From assembly GCA_052143655.1 (NCBI GenBank), contig JBKQSL010000434.1, positions 1-11,314 of the forward strand: a DNA stretch of 11,314 bases, read 5' to 3'. The translations under genes and the position numbers were made by a program. Of the stretch, positions 1 through 6,471 are shown piece after piece. The stretch comes from CAVSUR01 sp052143655 (GTDB taxonomy: Bacteria > Actinomycetota > Actinomycetes > Streptosporangiales > Streptosporangiaceae). The stretch's first letter is position 1. Every line of letters begins with the position of its first letter. The notes beneath the pieces are model-generated. The model was not told the DNA's origin. It did not search any database and saw nothing but the letters and a program-made list of their open reading frames with translations.

Positions 1-116
1 CCGCCCCGGCGAACGGCCGCAGGCTGCTGCGGGCCAGCACGCAGGGCCCGGCGACGTTCTTCCAGTCTTCCTGGGCCCGCGATTTCATCACCATGTCGGC
101 CCGCCCTGCCCGCTGA
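1..116 (+). CDS. C-terminal tail of an unidentified protein (5' end outside window)
   Basis: A reading frame is open from the left edge (first complete codon at base 3) to a TGA at 114-116. It gives a 37-residue tail ending in FFQSSWARDFITMSARPAR. The mixed hydrophobic and aromatic composition looks like true protein rather than a shadow frame, and the codons end mostly in G or C. The fragment is too short to assign a family. It is on the same strand as the CotH gene that follows, about 110 bases before that gene's preferred start, so it could be the preceding gene of the same transcript. The stop codon lies inside a 15-bp tandem duplication. The call as coding is moderately supported; function is unknown. 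Confidence 0.45.
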   Translation, partial: APANGRRLLRASTQGPATFFQSSWARDFITMSARPAR

Positions 117-142
117 GCGCCTGCCCGCTGAGCGCCTGCCCG
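106..142. repeat. 15-bp tandem duplication across a stop codon
   Basis: The unit CTGCCCGCTGAGCGC occurs at 106-120 and again, identically, at 121-135. Seven more matching bases follow at 136-142. The TGA that ends the upstream frame (114-116) is duplicated in the same frame at 129-131, so read-through of the first stop would meet a second one five codons later. It is probably a slippage product. Confidence 0.85.
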
Positions 143-229
143 GTTTACGCCAGCCTGGGCATGTATCTGACGGCGCCGGGGCCGCTCCTACCTGACACGG
201 AGGAAGAGACCATCCAGCCCGGGGGAGAC

Positions 230-1972
230 ATGGAGACGGCGGTTAGCAGAGAGCGGTTCTGCGCGATGTTCAAGGGGCGGGCTGTGGTGGTGCCGGAGCT
301 GCCCGCCGGCCACAGCAGGCTGCTGGCGCACATGGCCAGCGGGCTGGCCCGGCGCGACGACGCGGCGCTGCGCACGGGGGCGGAGTACGAGGCGCTCTTC
401 GACCTGCTGCGCGCGCATGTCCCGCCGGTTCCGCCGACGGTACTGACCCTGCGCGACGCGTCCGGCCGGCCCACCGCCGCCGCGCGGGCGATCGAGGACT
501 ATCTCAGCGCCTCGCTGGGCAAGCCGGAGTTCTTCGCCGCCAGCATGTACATGGTCAGGATCACCGGATTCCGGCCGGGGCACGCCGTCGTGACCGAGCG
601 GACCCGCCCGGCGCCCGGCGGCACCCTGCGCGTGTGGCAGACTGACCCGGCCGACGCCCGGCACATTCCAGGGCCCGGCAGTCAGGGCGACCTGTTCAGC
701 ACGCAGGCCTTCTCGCTGGCCAACAGCGGGAACCGGACGCTGCGCGCGCCGAAGCGGTCGTGGCGGATCACACTCGAGCCGGCCGGACCCGACAACCGGC
801 TGGCCGGGATGACCCGCATCAACCTCAAGGCCATGTACAACGATCCCTCTCAGATGCGCGAGGCGCTGGCCTGGCGGCTGTTCGGCCGGGCCGATGTCCC
901 GGCGCCGCGGCACACCTATGCCAAGCTCGCGTTCGGCTCCACCTACCGGGGCCTGTTCTCGGTCATCGAGCAGGTCGACAAGAGATTCCTGAAAGACCAC
1001 TTCGGCGAGAACTTCCGCGGCAACCTCTACAAGACCGGATGCCGTGACATTGGCTGCGCGACCCTCGCCCACCGGACCGGGCCCGACGGCGACGACTCGG
1101 GGCGGCAGTATTTCGTCGCCGGAGCCGCTGAGCACACCTACCGCCTCAAGACGAACAAGAACAACCCGCAGGCCAATACCTACGACGATCTCGCCTGCTT
1201 CATCAGGACGATCAACGGCGTGGGCCTGCGGGGCGGCCGGGAACGGTTCGGCACCGATGCCTTCCGCGCGTCGGTGGACGCCATCATGGACGCCCGCGGC
1301 TTCCTGCGCTGGGCGGCCGTCAACATGCTGCTCGGCAGCTGGGATAACTACTACGCGACCCCGTCGAATTACTACCTCTACAACTCGGGGCGGCCAGGGG
1401 CGGCGGACGATTTCGTCAGCTCGCCGTATTTCCGTTTCATCCCGTGGGACTACGACAACTGCCTGGGGATCGACTACTTCGGCACCCGGTGGCAGGACGC
1501 CGACATCCTCGACTGGCCGGCCAACACCAGGACCTACTGGAAGAACCGCGCGACCACGCGCCTCCCGCTGGTGCAGAACCTGCTGCGCAACCACGACTAT
1601 CGCCAGTACTACCTGGATTACCTGGAGCGCATGCTCGACACCGAGTTCACGCCGAGGGCCATCGCCGCGCAGATCGGCGCCGAGTCCGAAGGCGGCCTGT
1701 GGGACCGCGTCCGGCAGGCGGCCTACCTGGAGTCCGACACGCCGTGCGGGCGGCCGTTCACCGGCCGGCAGTTCAGCAACAACGAGGTCTACTGGACCGG
1801 CTGCCGCCAGCGCGAACTGCGGCACGGGCGGAAGAAGATGGAGGGCATCGTCCATTACGTCCGGATGCGGCGCGACAGCGCCCGCGCGCAGCTGAAGCGG
1901 CTGCGGCGGACAGCGCCGCGCACGGACAGCCGCCACGCCCCGGCGGCCGGATCGCTGCCGCGGGCGGCTTAG
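230..1972 (+). CDS. CotH-family kinase-like protein
   Basis: This encodes a CotH-type protein of about 580 residues. CotH proteins are atypical protein kinases, first known from Bacillus spore coats, where CotH phosphorylates other coat proteins; the substrate here is unknown. Visible family hallmarks are a PKRSWRITL strand with Lys175 (the likely ATP-contacting lysine), NLKAMYNDPSQMREALAW at about 198-215 (CotH proteins share an L-x-x-x-Y-x-D-x-x-x-x-R pattern), YRGLFSVIEQVDKRFL with Glu247, and a late FIPWDYDN motif with Asp407 and Asp409, the expected metal-binding position. No signal peptide or membrane segment is seen, so it is probably cytoplasmic. The ATG at 230 is preferred because a GGGGGAG lies just upstream, although spacing is tight; an in-frame ATG at 161 would add 23 residues but has no ribosome binding site. 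The last 30 or so residues are basic and Ala/Pro-rich. A TIM-barrel gene follows after about 60 bases. Confidence 0.88.
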   Translation: METAVSRERFCAMFKGRAVVVPELPAGHSRLLAHMASGLARRDDAALRTGAEYEALFDLLRAHVPPVPPTVLTLRDASGRPTAAARAIEDYLSASLGKPEFFAASMYMVRITGFRPGHAVVTERTRPAPGGTLRVWQTDPADARHIPGPGSQGDLFSTQAFSLANSGNRTLRAPKRSWRITLEPAGPDNRLAGMTRINLKAMYNDPSQMREALAWRLFGRADVPAPRHTYAKLAFGSTYRGLFSVIEQVDKRFLKDHFGENFRGNLYKTGCRDIGCATLAHRTGPDGDDSGRQYFVAGAAEHTYRLKTNKNNPQANTYDDLACFIRTINGVGLRGGRERFGTDAFRASVDAIMDARGFLRWAAVNMLLGSWDNYYATPSNYYLYNSGRPGAADDFVSSPYFRFIPWDYDNCLGIDYFGTRWQDADILDWPANTRTYWKNRATTRLPLVQNLLRNHDYRQYYLDYLERMLDTEFTPRAIAAQIGAESEGGLWDRVRQAAYLESDTPCGRPFTGRQFSNNEVYWTGCRQRELRHGRKKMEGIVHYVRMRRDSARAQLKRLRRTAPRTDSRHAPAAGSLPRAA

Positions 1973-2031
1973 CCTCAGCAGGAGCCCGGATCAGCGGGGC
2001 TGCGCCGAAAAGTCACCAGTGGTGGCGCGGA

Positions 2032-3123
2032 ATGAGGGTCATGAATGGTGACGGGCACGATGCGGGCGAGGCCGGGGCCGGCCGTCCCGGCGCCGCACAG
2101 CAGGCCGTGGTGCCTGTGCACGCCCTGTTCCAGCAGCGCGTCGCCGGCGACGATGCGCTCCTGAAGCTGGCCGGCCTGCGCTTCGCGCAGATGGGCGCGG
2201 CCGCCGAGGCCTATGCCGATTCGCCCGATCAGCTCGAGCACGTGCTGCGGTATGTGCCCGCCGGGCGGCTGCCCACGGTCCACCTGAACCGCGGCGTCAA
2301 TGTGCTGCATGAGCGGGGCCGTGAGACGGCGGCCGATTTCGCCGGCCGCTTCGCCGGGCGCGTCAGCGGCCTGGTCGTCCACGACAGGCCCGAGATGGCG
2401 GAGCGGACCGACCAGCTCGTCACCGGCCTGCGCGAGCTGGACGAGCGGCTGCGCGAGCACCCTGGCAGTCCCCCTGTCTTCCTCGAGTACGCCGCGCACC
2501 TGGACCCGGCCTGGTTCGCCGAGGTAGCGCAGCGCCTTCAGGACGCCGAGCGGGTGAGCTGCTGCATCGATGTCGGGCACCTGGGCATCCGGCAGGCATC
2601 GCAGGAGTTCGGGCGCCGCCATCCGGGCCTGCGCCTCGGCCACCTCGGCACCGCCGACTACCGGCTGCCCGACCTGCTGCCGGACATCCAGGACGCGGTG
2701 GCCACCGCGCTGCCCGCCGTGCTTGACCTCACGCGCTCGCTCGGCCGGCTCGGCAAGCACCTGCATTTCCACCTGCACGACGGGCATCCCCTGGTCCAGG
2801 GCCTCCCGGACCATTTCAGCTGCCTCGCCCGGCTGCCCCTTCCGTTCAGCTACCAGGGCCGCCGCTCGCTCGGCCTGATGTACGGGCCCGGCGGCCTGGA
2901 CGCCATCGTGTCGGCCGCCATCGAGGCCTGCGGCCCGCGGAACGTGTCCTTCACGGTCGAGGTCCACCAGGCCGAGGGCAGGCTGCCGCTCGCCGACGCC
3001 GCGCCGCTGTTCGGGCACTGGCGGGACACCACCAACGCCGAGCGGATGAACTACTGGCTCTCGGTCCTGTCCGAGCACGTCATGCTCATCTCCCAGAGCG
3101 CTTTCCGGACTGCCGCCGCCTGA
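2032..3123 (+). CDS. TIM-barrel protein, xylose isomerase-like / sugar phosphate isomerase-epimerase fold
   Basis: This encodes a protein of about 363 residues that looks like a member of the xylose isomerase-like TIM-barrel superfamily (sugar phosphate isomerases/epimerases, endonuclease IV relatives). The barrel-strand ends carry the expected metal-ligand pattern: VFLEY (Glu152), CIDVGH (Asp180 and His183), HFHLHD (His245, His247, His249) and FTVEVH (Glu310). These are typical E...DxxH...H...E sites for a divalent metal. The first 20 or so residues are Gly/Ala-rich and probably disordered. No signal peptide is visible. Start choice is uncertain: ATGs at 2032 and 2041 are in frame and neither has a well-spaced ribosome binding site. 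It lies about 60 bases after the CotH gene with no terminator between them, so co-transcription is likely. Substrate cannot be predicted. Fold assignment is fairly sure; enzymatic activity is inferred from the ligand set. Confidence 0.78.
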   Translation: MRVMNGDGHDAGEAGAGRPGAAQQAVVPVHALFQQRVAGDDALLKLAGLRFAQMGAAAEAYADSPDQLEHVLRYVPAGRLPTVHLNRGVNVLHERGRETAADFAGRFAGRVSGLVVHDRPEMAERTDQLVTGLRELDERLREHPGSPPVFLEYAAHLDPAWFAEVAQRLQDAERVSCCIDVGHLGIRQASQEFGRRHPGLRLGHLGTADYRLPDLLPDIQDAVATALPAVLDLTRSLGRLGKHLHFHLHDGHPLVQGLPDHFSCLARLPLPFSYQGRRSLGLMYGPGGLDAIVSAAIEACGPRNVSFTVEVHQAEGRLPLADAAPLFGHWRDTTNAERMNYWLSVLSEHVMLISQSAFRTAAA

Positions 3124-3190
3124 CTGCCGCCGCCCGGATCGGCGCTGCCGGATCGCCGCTGCCGGGTGGGCGCTGCCGGGTGGGCGGCCT
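3107..3190. repeat. Two blocks of 14-bp tandem repeats at and after a stop codon
   Basis: Bases 3107-3120 and 3121-3134 are the same 14-mer except for the first base (GACTGCCGCCGCC shared), and the TGA stop of the TIM-barrel gene is the start of the second copy. A second block of four imperfect 14-bp copies follows at 3135-3190: CGGATCGGCGCTGC, CGGATCGCCGCTGC, CGGGTGGGCGCTGC and a diverged last copy. All share CTGCCG cores spaced 14 bases apart within each block. It looks like replication-slippage growth; no protein or RNA function is evident. Confidence 0.75.
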
Positions 3191-3212
3191 GTCCGCTGGC
3201 GGCCCACCCGGC
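3175..3212 (+). terminator. Strong GC hairpin, probable intrinsic-like terminator
   Basis: GCCGGGTGGGC at 3175-3185 pairs perfectly with GCCCACCCGGC at 3202-3212. One mismatch and three further pairs extend the stem to about 14 pairs around an 8-base loop (3190-3197). There is no T-run, as is common for actinobacterial terminators. It lies about 50 bases after the TIM-barrel stop and before the next promoter, and uses the last 14-bp repeat copy as its left arm. Confidence 0.6.
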
Positions 3213-3247
3213 CGACGGCATCAGCCGGGCGCCCGCATCCGCCAGGC

Positions 3248-3276
3248 TGGACCGCCCGCCGGAAGCCAGTTAGTGT
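3248..3276 (+). promoter_or_regulatory. Candidate promoter of the DUF3224-marR unit
   Basis: TGGACC at 3248-3253 (-35-like) and TAGTGT at 3271-3276 (-10-like, TAnnnT) are separated by 17 bases. The -10 box overlaps the left edge of a perfect palindrome. Transcription would begin about 3283, giving a leader of about 65 bases before the ATG at 3348. Matches to the consensus are moderate, so this is a prediction. Confidence 0.45.
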
Positions 3277-3288
3277 GTGACTCACACA
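3274..3288. promoter_or_regulatory. 15-bp perfect palindrome, candidate MarR operator
   Basis: TGTGTGA-C-TCACACA is an exact inverted repeat with a one-base centre. It sits where a repressor would block the -10 box and start of transcription, upstream of an operon that itself encodes a MarR-family regulator. Size and symmetry suit a dimeric winged-helix protein. Autoregulation is the simplest reading but is inferred only from position. Confidence 0.6.
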
Positions 3289-3347
3289 TCTAAGGGGCGA
3301 GCCGCATCGCAGGGCGGCGCGCGGCGCGGGGAAGGGAGCGCGGCACG

Positions 3348-3743
3348 ATGGCGCACGCGGAGGGCACGTTCACCGTGCGGTCCTGGGACGAGAGCACCTA
3401 TCAGGAGCTGGCCGGGGCCGCCAAGCTCACCAGGGCCAGGATGGTCTTCGGGTACGAGGGCGGCCTGCGCGCCGAGGGCACCTCGGACACGCTGATGTGC
3501 TACGGCCAGGACGGCACTGCGGTCTACACCGGGCTGGACCGGATGGTCGGGCAGCTGGACGGCCGGCCGGGCAGCTTCGTGCTGCTGTCGCGCGGCGCCT
3601 ACTCCGGCGGCGAGGCACGCACGGCCTGGCAGGTGGTCGAGGGTTCGGGCACCGGCGAGCTGGCCGGGCTGCGCGGCACCGGGTCGGCGGTGGCGGCGTC
3701 CGGGCCGGGCGGCACGTTCAGCCTGGAATACGAGCTCGGCTGA
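3348..3743 (+). CDS. DUF3224 domain-containing protein
   Basis: This encodes a 131-residue protein matching the DUF3224 family from end to end. It opens with a GTFTVRSWDE strand, continues with KLTRARMVFGYEGGLRAEGTSD, LMCYGQDGTAVYTGLDRMVGQ and GRPGSFVLLSRGAY, and ends with a GSGTGELAGLRGTGS turn and a final FSLEYEL strand. The family is predicted to form a small antiparallel beta-barrel (allene oxide cyclase-/avidin-like); its function is unknown. Length is normal and the protein looks complete and cytoplasmic. The ATG is supported by GAAGGGAG at 3331-3338, nine bases upstream. The MarR gene begins two bases after its stop, so the two are surely co-transcribed and this protein may be the regulated output of that regulator. 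Confidence 0.9.
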   Translation: MAHAEGTFTVRSWDESTYQELAGAAKLTRARMVFGYEGGLRAEGTSDTLMCYGQDGTAVYTGLDRMVGQLDGRPGSFVLLSRGAYSGGEARTAWQVVEGSGTGELAGLRGTGSAVAASGPGGTFSLEYELG

Positions 3744-3745
3744 TC

Positions 3746-4363
3746 GTGACCGGCACCGCGCCCGGGGCCGCGCCTGACCGCGCGGCTAACATGCTCGGCG
3801 CGCTGGCCCAGGTGCTCGCCGATCAGATGACCGACGCGGTCGCCGATGCGGCCGGGCGGTCCCAGTCAGCCGCGGCCGCCCTTTCGGCCCTGCTGCATTT
3901 CCTCGACCGGCCCTCGGTCGACCTGCTGCGGCAGGTGCTCGGGCTGACCTCGTCGGGGACCGTGCGGCTGCTGGACCGGCTGGCCGAATCCGGCCACATC
4001 CAGCGCGGTCCCGGCGCCGACGGCCGGTCCACCGCGGTCACGCTGACCGATGCGGGCCGGCAGGCCGCGCAGCGGGTCTCCGCGGCCCGGGCGCAGGTGC
4101 TGACCGGCGCGCTGGCGACGCTGTCCCCAGCCGAGCGGGAAGCGCTCGAGCAGCTCACCGGCAAGCTGCTGGTGGCCATGATGCGCGGGCCCGGTGCCGT
4201 CCGGTGGATCTGCCGCCTGTGCGACACCGGCACCTGCCGCGGCGCTCCGGGCGGCTGCCCGGTCGGCAACACCGCCCGCGAGCGCTATCTGCCCGCGGAG
4301 CAGCCGTCGCCGGCAGTCCCGGCGCAGCCGGGCGGGTCCGGACGGCCCGGGGCGGGACTGTAA
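3746..4363 (+). CDS. MarR-family transcriptional regulator with C-terminal Cys cluster
   Basis: This encodes a winged-helix regulator of about 205 residues. Residues about 58-105 form the helix-turn-helix and wing: VDLLRQVLGLTSSGTVRLLDRLAESGHIQR, then GADGRSTAVTLTDAGR, the typical DxRSxxVxLTxxGR wing of MarR proteins. The flanking helices would form the dimer interface. After the fold comes WICRLCDTGTCRGAPGGCPVG, with Cys156, Cys159, Cys164 and Cys171 in a CX2CX4CX6C pattern that could bind zinc, another metal or an Fe-S cluster, or sense oxidants. The last 35 or so residues are Pro/Gly-rich and look disordered. The GTG start at 3746 lies two bases after the DUF3224 stop, suggesting translational coupling; an ATG at 3791 is an alternative. 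It probably represses its own operon through the 3274-3288 palindrome. Confidence 0.88.
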   Translation: MTGTAPGAAPDRAANMLGALAQVLADQMTDAVADAAGRSQSAAAALSALLHFLDRPSVDLLRQVLGLTSSGTVRLLDRLAESGHIQRGPGADGRSTAVTLTDAGRQAAQRVSAARAQVLTGALATLSPAEREALEQLTGKLLVAMMRGPGAVRWICRLCDTGTCRGAPGGCPVGNTARERYLPAEQPSPAVPAQPGGSGRPGAGL

Positions 4364-4368
4364 CTTGA

Positions 4369-4395
4369 CAGACCCATCAGCAGCGCTCGGGTCTG
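4369..4395. terminator. Weak hairpin between convergent genes
   Basis: CAGACCC at 4369-4375 pairs with GGGTCTG at 4389-4395 across a 13-base loop. It begins six bases after the marR stop and precedes the 3' end of the leftward MFS remnant, so it could serve as a terminator in either direction. The stem is only seven pairs and there is no T-run, so support is modest. Confidence 0.35.
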
Positions 4396-4420
4396 GCTGG
4401 CCACTATACGAGGCAGTAAG

Positions 4421-5243
4421 TCACGGACTCAGCGATGGCTGGCTGGGCAGCGAATGGCGGAGGCGACGATTATCTGGGTCAGTTACCTCAGGGACGAGAA
4501 GGACGGCTCCGGTTGCCGCGGCTATGACTCCTCCTAGGAGAAGGGTGGGTCGAACGCCGATAGCCAAGACCGCAGCGCCGCCCCCGAGCGTGCCTAGTGG
4601 GCTAAGAGCCAGTGAAAGGAGCCAGTCGATGGACGATACCCGCCCCAGCAGGTCGGGAGGCGTCTCCTGCTGAAGCAAGGGAAACCAGAGGATGTTTCCG
4701 TAGGTCAGTGAGCCCCATGCTGCACCCGCGAACGCAAATGCCAGCCAGAGCCATGGTGAAAGGCCGACCAACGCGGTGCAGGCTCCGGCCATCGCCCACG
4801 CATGCCAAATGGCTGCCACCCGACGCCGGGGAGGCTTCCGACGAGCGCCCACAAGAGATGCAAGCGCTCCGCCGCCACCACTGGCCGCATACATAATTCC
4901 CAGCGCAACCGGGCCCAGCGTGAAATACATGGCGCACGAGCAGCGGTTCCAGGACGACGAAGGGAACGAAACATACAAGGTTGGCGATGCCCACAGCTGC
5001 CATGCTCCACCATAGCCAGCGCTGCGAATGGCAATACCAGAGCCCTTCGAGCACTCCGTCTAGAAGACGCGAGCTGGCCGCCCTGACGCCATGTATATTC
5101 CGCATTGCGGCCAGGAATGCCGCGCTCACAGCGAAGCTTGCTCCATCGATGCTGAAAGCCCACCCGGCTCCAATGATGGCCACGCTCCACCGGATGATCG
5201 TATTTGCTTGCGACTCATGTAATCGCGGGAGAGGTCGTCTGCC
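4421..5243 (-). pseudogene. Degraded MFS transporter (N-terminally truncated, frameshifted)
   Basis: This is the remnant of a major facilitator superfamily exporter resembling the DHA3/enterobactin-exporter-like group of actinobacteria. Reading leftward, one frame gives IGAGWAFSIDGASFAVSAAFLA and LVCFVPFVVLEPLLVRHVFHAGP. The protein then continues one frame over as VALGIMYAASGGGGALASL, WLWLAFAFAGAAWG, LLGRVSSIDWLLSLALSPLG and a final hydrophobic segment, ending at the stop at 4421-4423. Deleting one base in the GGG at 4911-4913 restores HAGPVALG, so a single-base insertion is the likely break. About 270 residues remain of the roughly 400 usual for the family; the first four or five membrane helices and any start signal are missing, and the frame meets a stop at 5244-5246. 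GC content is plainly lower than on both sides, which suggests acquisition by transfer followed by decay. A sequencing error could explain the frameshift but not the missing N-terminus. Confidence 0.85.
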
Positions 5244-5352
5244 CTATTGATGGATACCCGGTTGGGGGCTCAGGCGGCTGGCGTAACGGTAAACAGGCGG
5301 TCGGCCGCTGACGGGATTGGGGGTCGAGGTGCCCGCAGGCGGGGCTGCCGGG

Positions 5353-5871
5353 TCAGGTAATGATCCAGTCCGTGACCACCGGCCTGGCGCCTGGAGCCGC
5401 GAGGGTGCAGCGCAGGCTCACCGGGCCCGCCCGCAGCGGGCCGGCCGAGAACCGGCCGAGCTCGTCCGCCTGGGTGGTGACCGTCTCGTCCTGATGACGC
5501 ACCTCGATCCGGGCTGGCTGCGGCGGCATGAGCTGGCCGAGCATCCGCACCGCACCGCCTTCAGCGATCACCTCGGCCTCAATGGTCAGTCCCTCGGCCG
5601 TGAAGGACACCAGCCGCTCCGGCCGCCCGCCGCGTACGAGCGCAGCCTGCCGGCGCTTGTCCGGCTGGTTCTCGTCCTGCTGCTCCGCAGCCTGCGAGTC
5701 GAAGCTGAGGGCGGCGAGGTCTGCGTCGATTGTGCGCCAGGCAAATGCGCCGAGCGCAGCCTGCGCCAGCCCGGGCGGCACCGGGTCGGCCCGGGCTGCG
5801 ACCCGCCGGAGCGCATTTTCCAGCTCAATGTCGTCTGGCGCCAGCTCGGCGTCGCCTGGCTCATCAGTCAA
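5353..5871 (-). CDS. Soluble 172-residue protein of the sigma/S8/CHAT module, unknown function
   Basis: This is the third gene of the leftward operon, 21 bases after the sigma factor stop. It starts with TTG at 5871, chosen because AGGAGA (5878-5883 on the complementary strand) is six bases upstream. Two parts can be seen. Residues about 10-60 are acidic and helical (ELENALRRVAARADPVPPGL, then AFAWRTIDADLAAL), a pattern I recall from small actinobacterial proteins encoded beside sigma factors. Residues about 90-172 are a beta-rich domain (LTIEAEVIAE, QLMPPQPARIEVRHQDE, ELGRFSAGPLRAGPVSLRC) resembling the carboxypeptidase-regulatory/transthyretin-like fold. There is no membrane segment and no HxxxCxxC zinc anti-sigma motif. 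Position suggests a regulator or partner of the sigma factor or a substrate of the neighbouring proteases, but that is inference. Confidence 0.8.
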   Translation of the reverse strand: MTDEPGDAELAPDDIELENALRRVAARADPVPPGLAQAALGAFAWRTIDADLAALSFDSQAAEQQDENQPDKRRQAALVRGGRPERLVSFTAEGLTIEAEVIAEGGAVRMLGQLMPPQPARIEVRHQDETVTTQADELGRFSAGPLRAGPVSLRCTLAAPGARPVVTDWIIT

Positions 5872-5877
5872 CCTGGT

Positions 5878-5883
5878 TCTCCT
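5878..5883 (-). promoter_or_regulatory. Ribosome binding site deciding a TTG start
   Basis: AGGAGA on the minus strand lies six bases before the TTG at 5871-5869. It is the best Shine-Dalgarno match in the short gap after the sigma factor gene. No in-frame ATG or GTG fits it, so the rare TTG start is preferred. Confidence 0.7.
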
Positions 5884-5892
5884 GTCCTCTCA

Positions 5893-6471
5893 TCATGCCG
5901 AGGCGGCAGGAGGTCGGCTGATACCGGCCTCGGCGAGCAGGCCGCGCAGCAACCGCAGGCAGCGGGCCCGGGTCGGGCCGAGGCTGCCCACCGGCCGACC
6001 GGTGATCGCGGCGATCTCCGCGTAGCTGGGCGGGGGGTCGGCGATCAGCAGCCGCAGCAGCAGCCGGCATCGGGGCGGCAGTGAGTTGAAGGCCTGCCAC
6101 AGTTCCGCATCCCGCTCGGAGTCCAGCACGGCCTGCTCGGGCCCGGAAGCCGCCGGCCCGGCGGCGTCGAACAGCGCGTCGTCGCCAGTCGGCACCGTCC
6201 GCGCGGACTGGCGCGCGATCCGCAGTGCCTCGCGCCGGGCGGTGGTGGCCAGCCAGGCGCCCACGTGCTCGGGACGATCCAGGCGCCCGATGTGCTCGGT
6301 CAGCCGAAGCCAGGCGGTCTGGAACACGTCCGCGGCCTCACCGCGATCGAGCCGGTAACTGCGGATGACCGACCACACCAGGCCGCTGTACCCCGCGACC
6401 AGCTGCGCCCAGGCGCCCTCGTCCCCGGCCGCGGCGGCCCGGGCCAGCCTGGCCGCTTCAGCCTGCTCCAC
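5893..6471 (-). CDS. ECF-type sigma-70 family RNA polymerase sigma factor
   Basis: This encodes a sigma factor of about 192 residues with the two-domain ECF layout. Region 2 lies at about 10-80: GDEGAWAQLVAGYSGLVWSVI, then LDRGEAADVFQTAWLRLTEHIGRL, the core-binding and -10-recognition helices. Region 4 lies at about 125-180: FNSLPPRCRLLLRLLIADPPPSYAEIAAITGRPVGSLGPTRARCLRLLR, the -35-binding helix-turn-helix. An alanine/acidic linker joins them. The GTG start at 6471 lies inside the end of the S8 protease gene, overlapping its stop by 14 bases, with a GGGGA upstream; translation is probably coupled. A longer frame extends upstream but would lie entirely within the protease gene. No classic anti-sigma gene with a zinc motif or membrane anchor is adjacent; the next gene is the 172-residue soluble protein. 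The target promoter is unknown. Confidence 0.9.
   Translation of the reverse strand: MEQAEAARLARAAAAGDEGAWAQLVAGYSGLVWSVIRSYRLDRGEAADVFQTAWLRLTEHIGRLDRPEHVGAWLATTARREALRIARQSARTVPTGDDALFDAAGPAASGPEQAVLDSERDAELWQAFNSLPPRCRLLLRLLIADPPPSYAEIAAITGRPVGSLGPTRARCLRLLRGLLAEAGISRPPAASA

Noticed and set aside
188..1936. Long open frame on the minus strand opposite the CotH gene
   Set aside because: Its translation is low-complexity Arg/Pro/Val/Gly protein with no recognisable motif, while the plus-strand frame carries a full set of CotH motifs. Long antisense frames are expected at this GC content.
3107..3190. Possible CRISPR-like array
   Set aside because: The 14-bp units are directly tandem with no spacers and no cas genes are nearby.
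1975..3285. Minus-strand open frame of 436 codons opposite the TIM-barrel gene
   Set aside because: It is a shadow of the plus-strand gene, which has ordered metal-ligand motifs; the antisense product has none and no ribosome binding site was seen.
4365..4370. TTGACA, a perfect -35 hexamer just after the marR stop
   Set aside because: No -10-like box lies 16-19 bases downstream and no intact plus-strand gene follows, so it is probably chance or part of the hairpin region.
4602..5183. A stand-alone 193-codon minus-strand gene
   Set aside because: Only its first half resembles an MFS protein; after the frameshift point it turns into Cys/Trp/Arg-rich nonsense while the adjacent frame continues the transporter. 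It is treated as part of the pseudogene.
5317..6084. Plus-strand open frame across the 172-residue protein and the sigma factor
   Set aside because: It crosses two well-supported minus-strand genes with clear start signals, and its own translation shows no domain.
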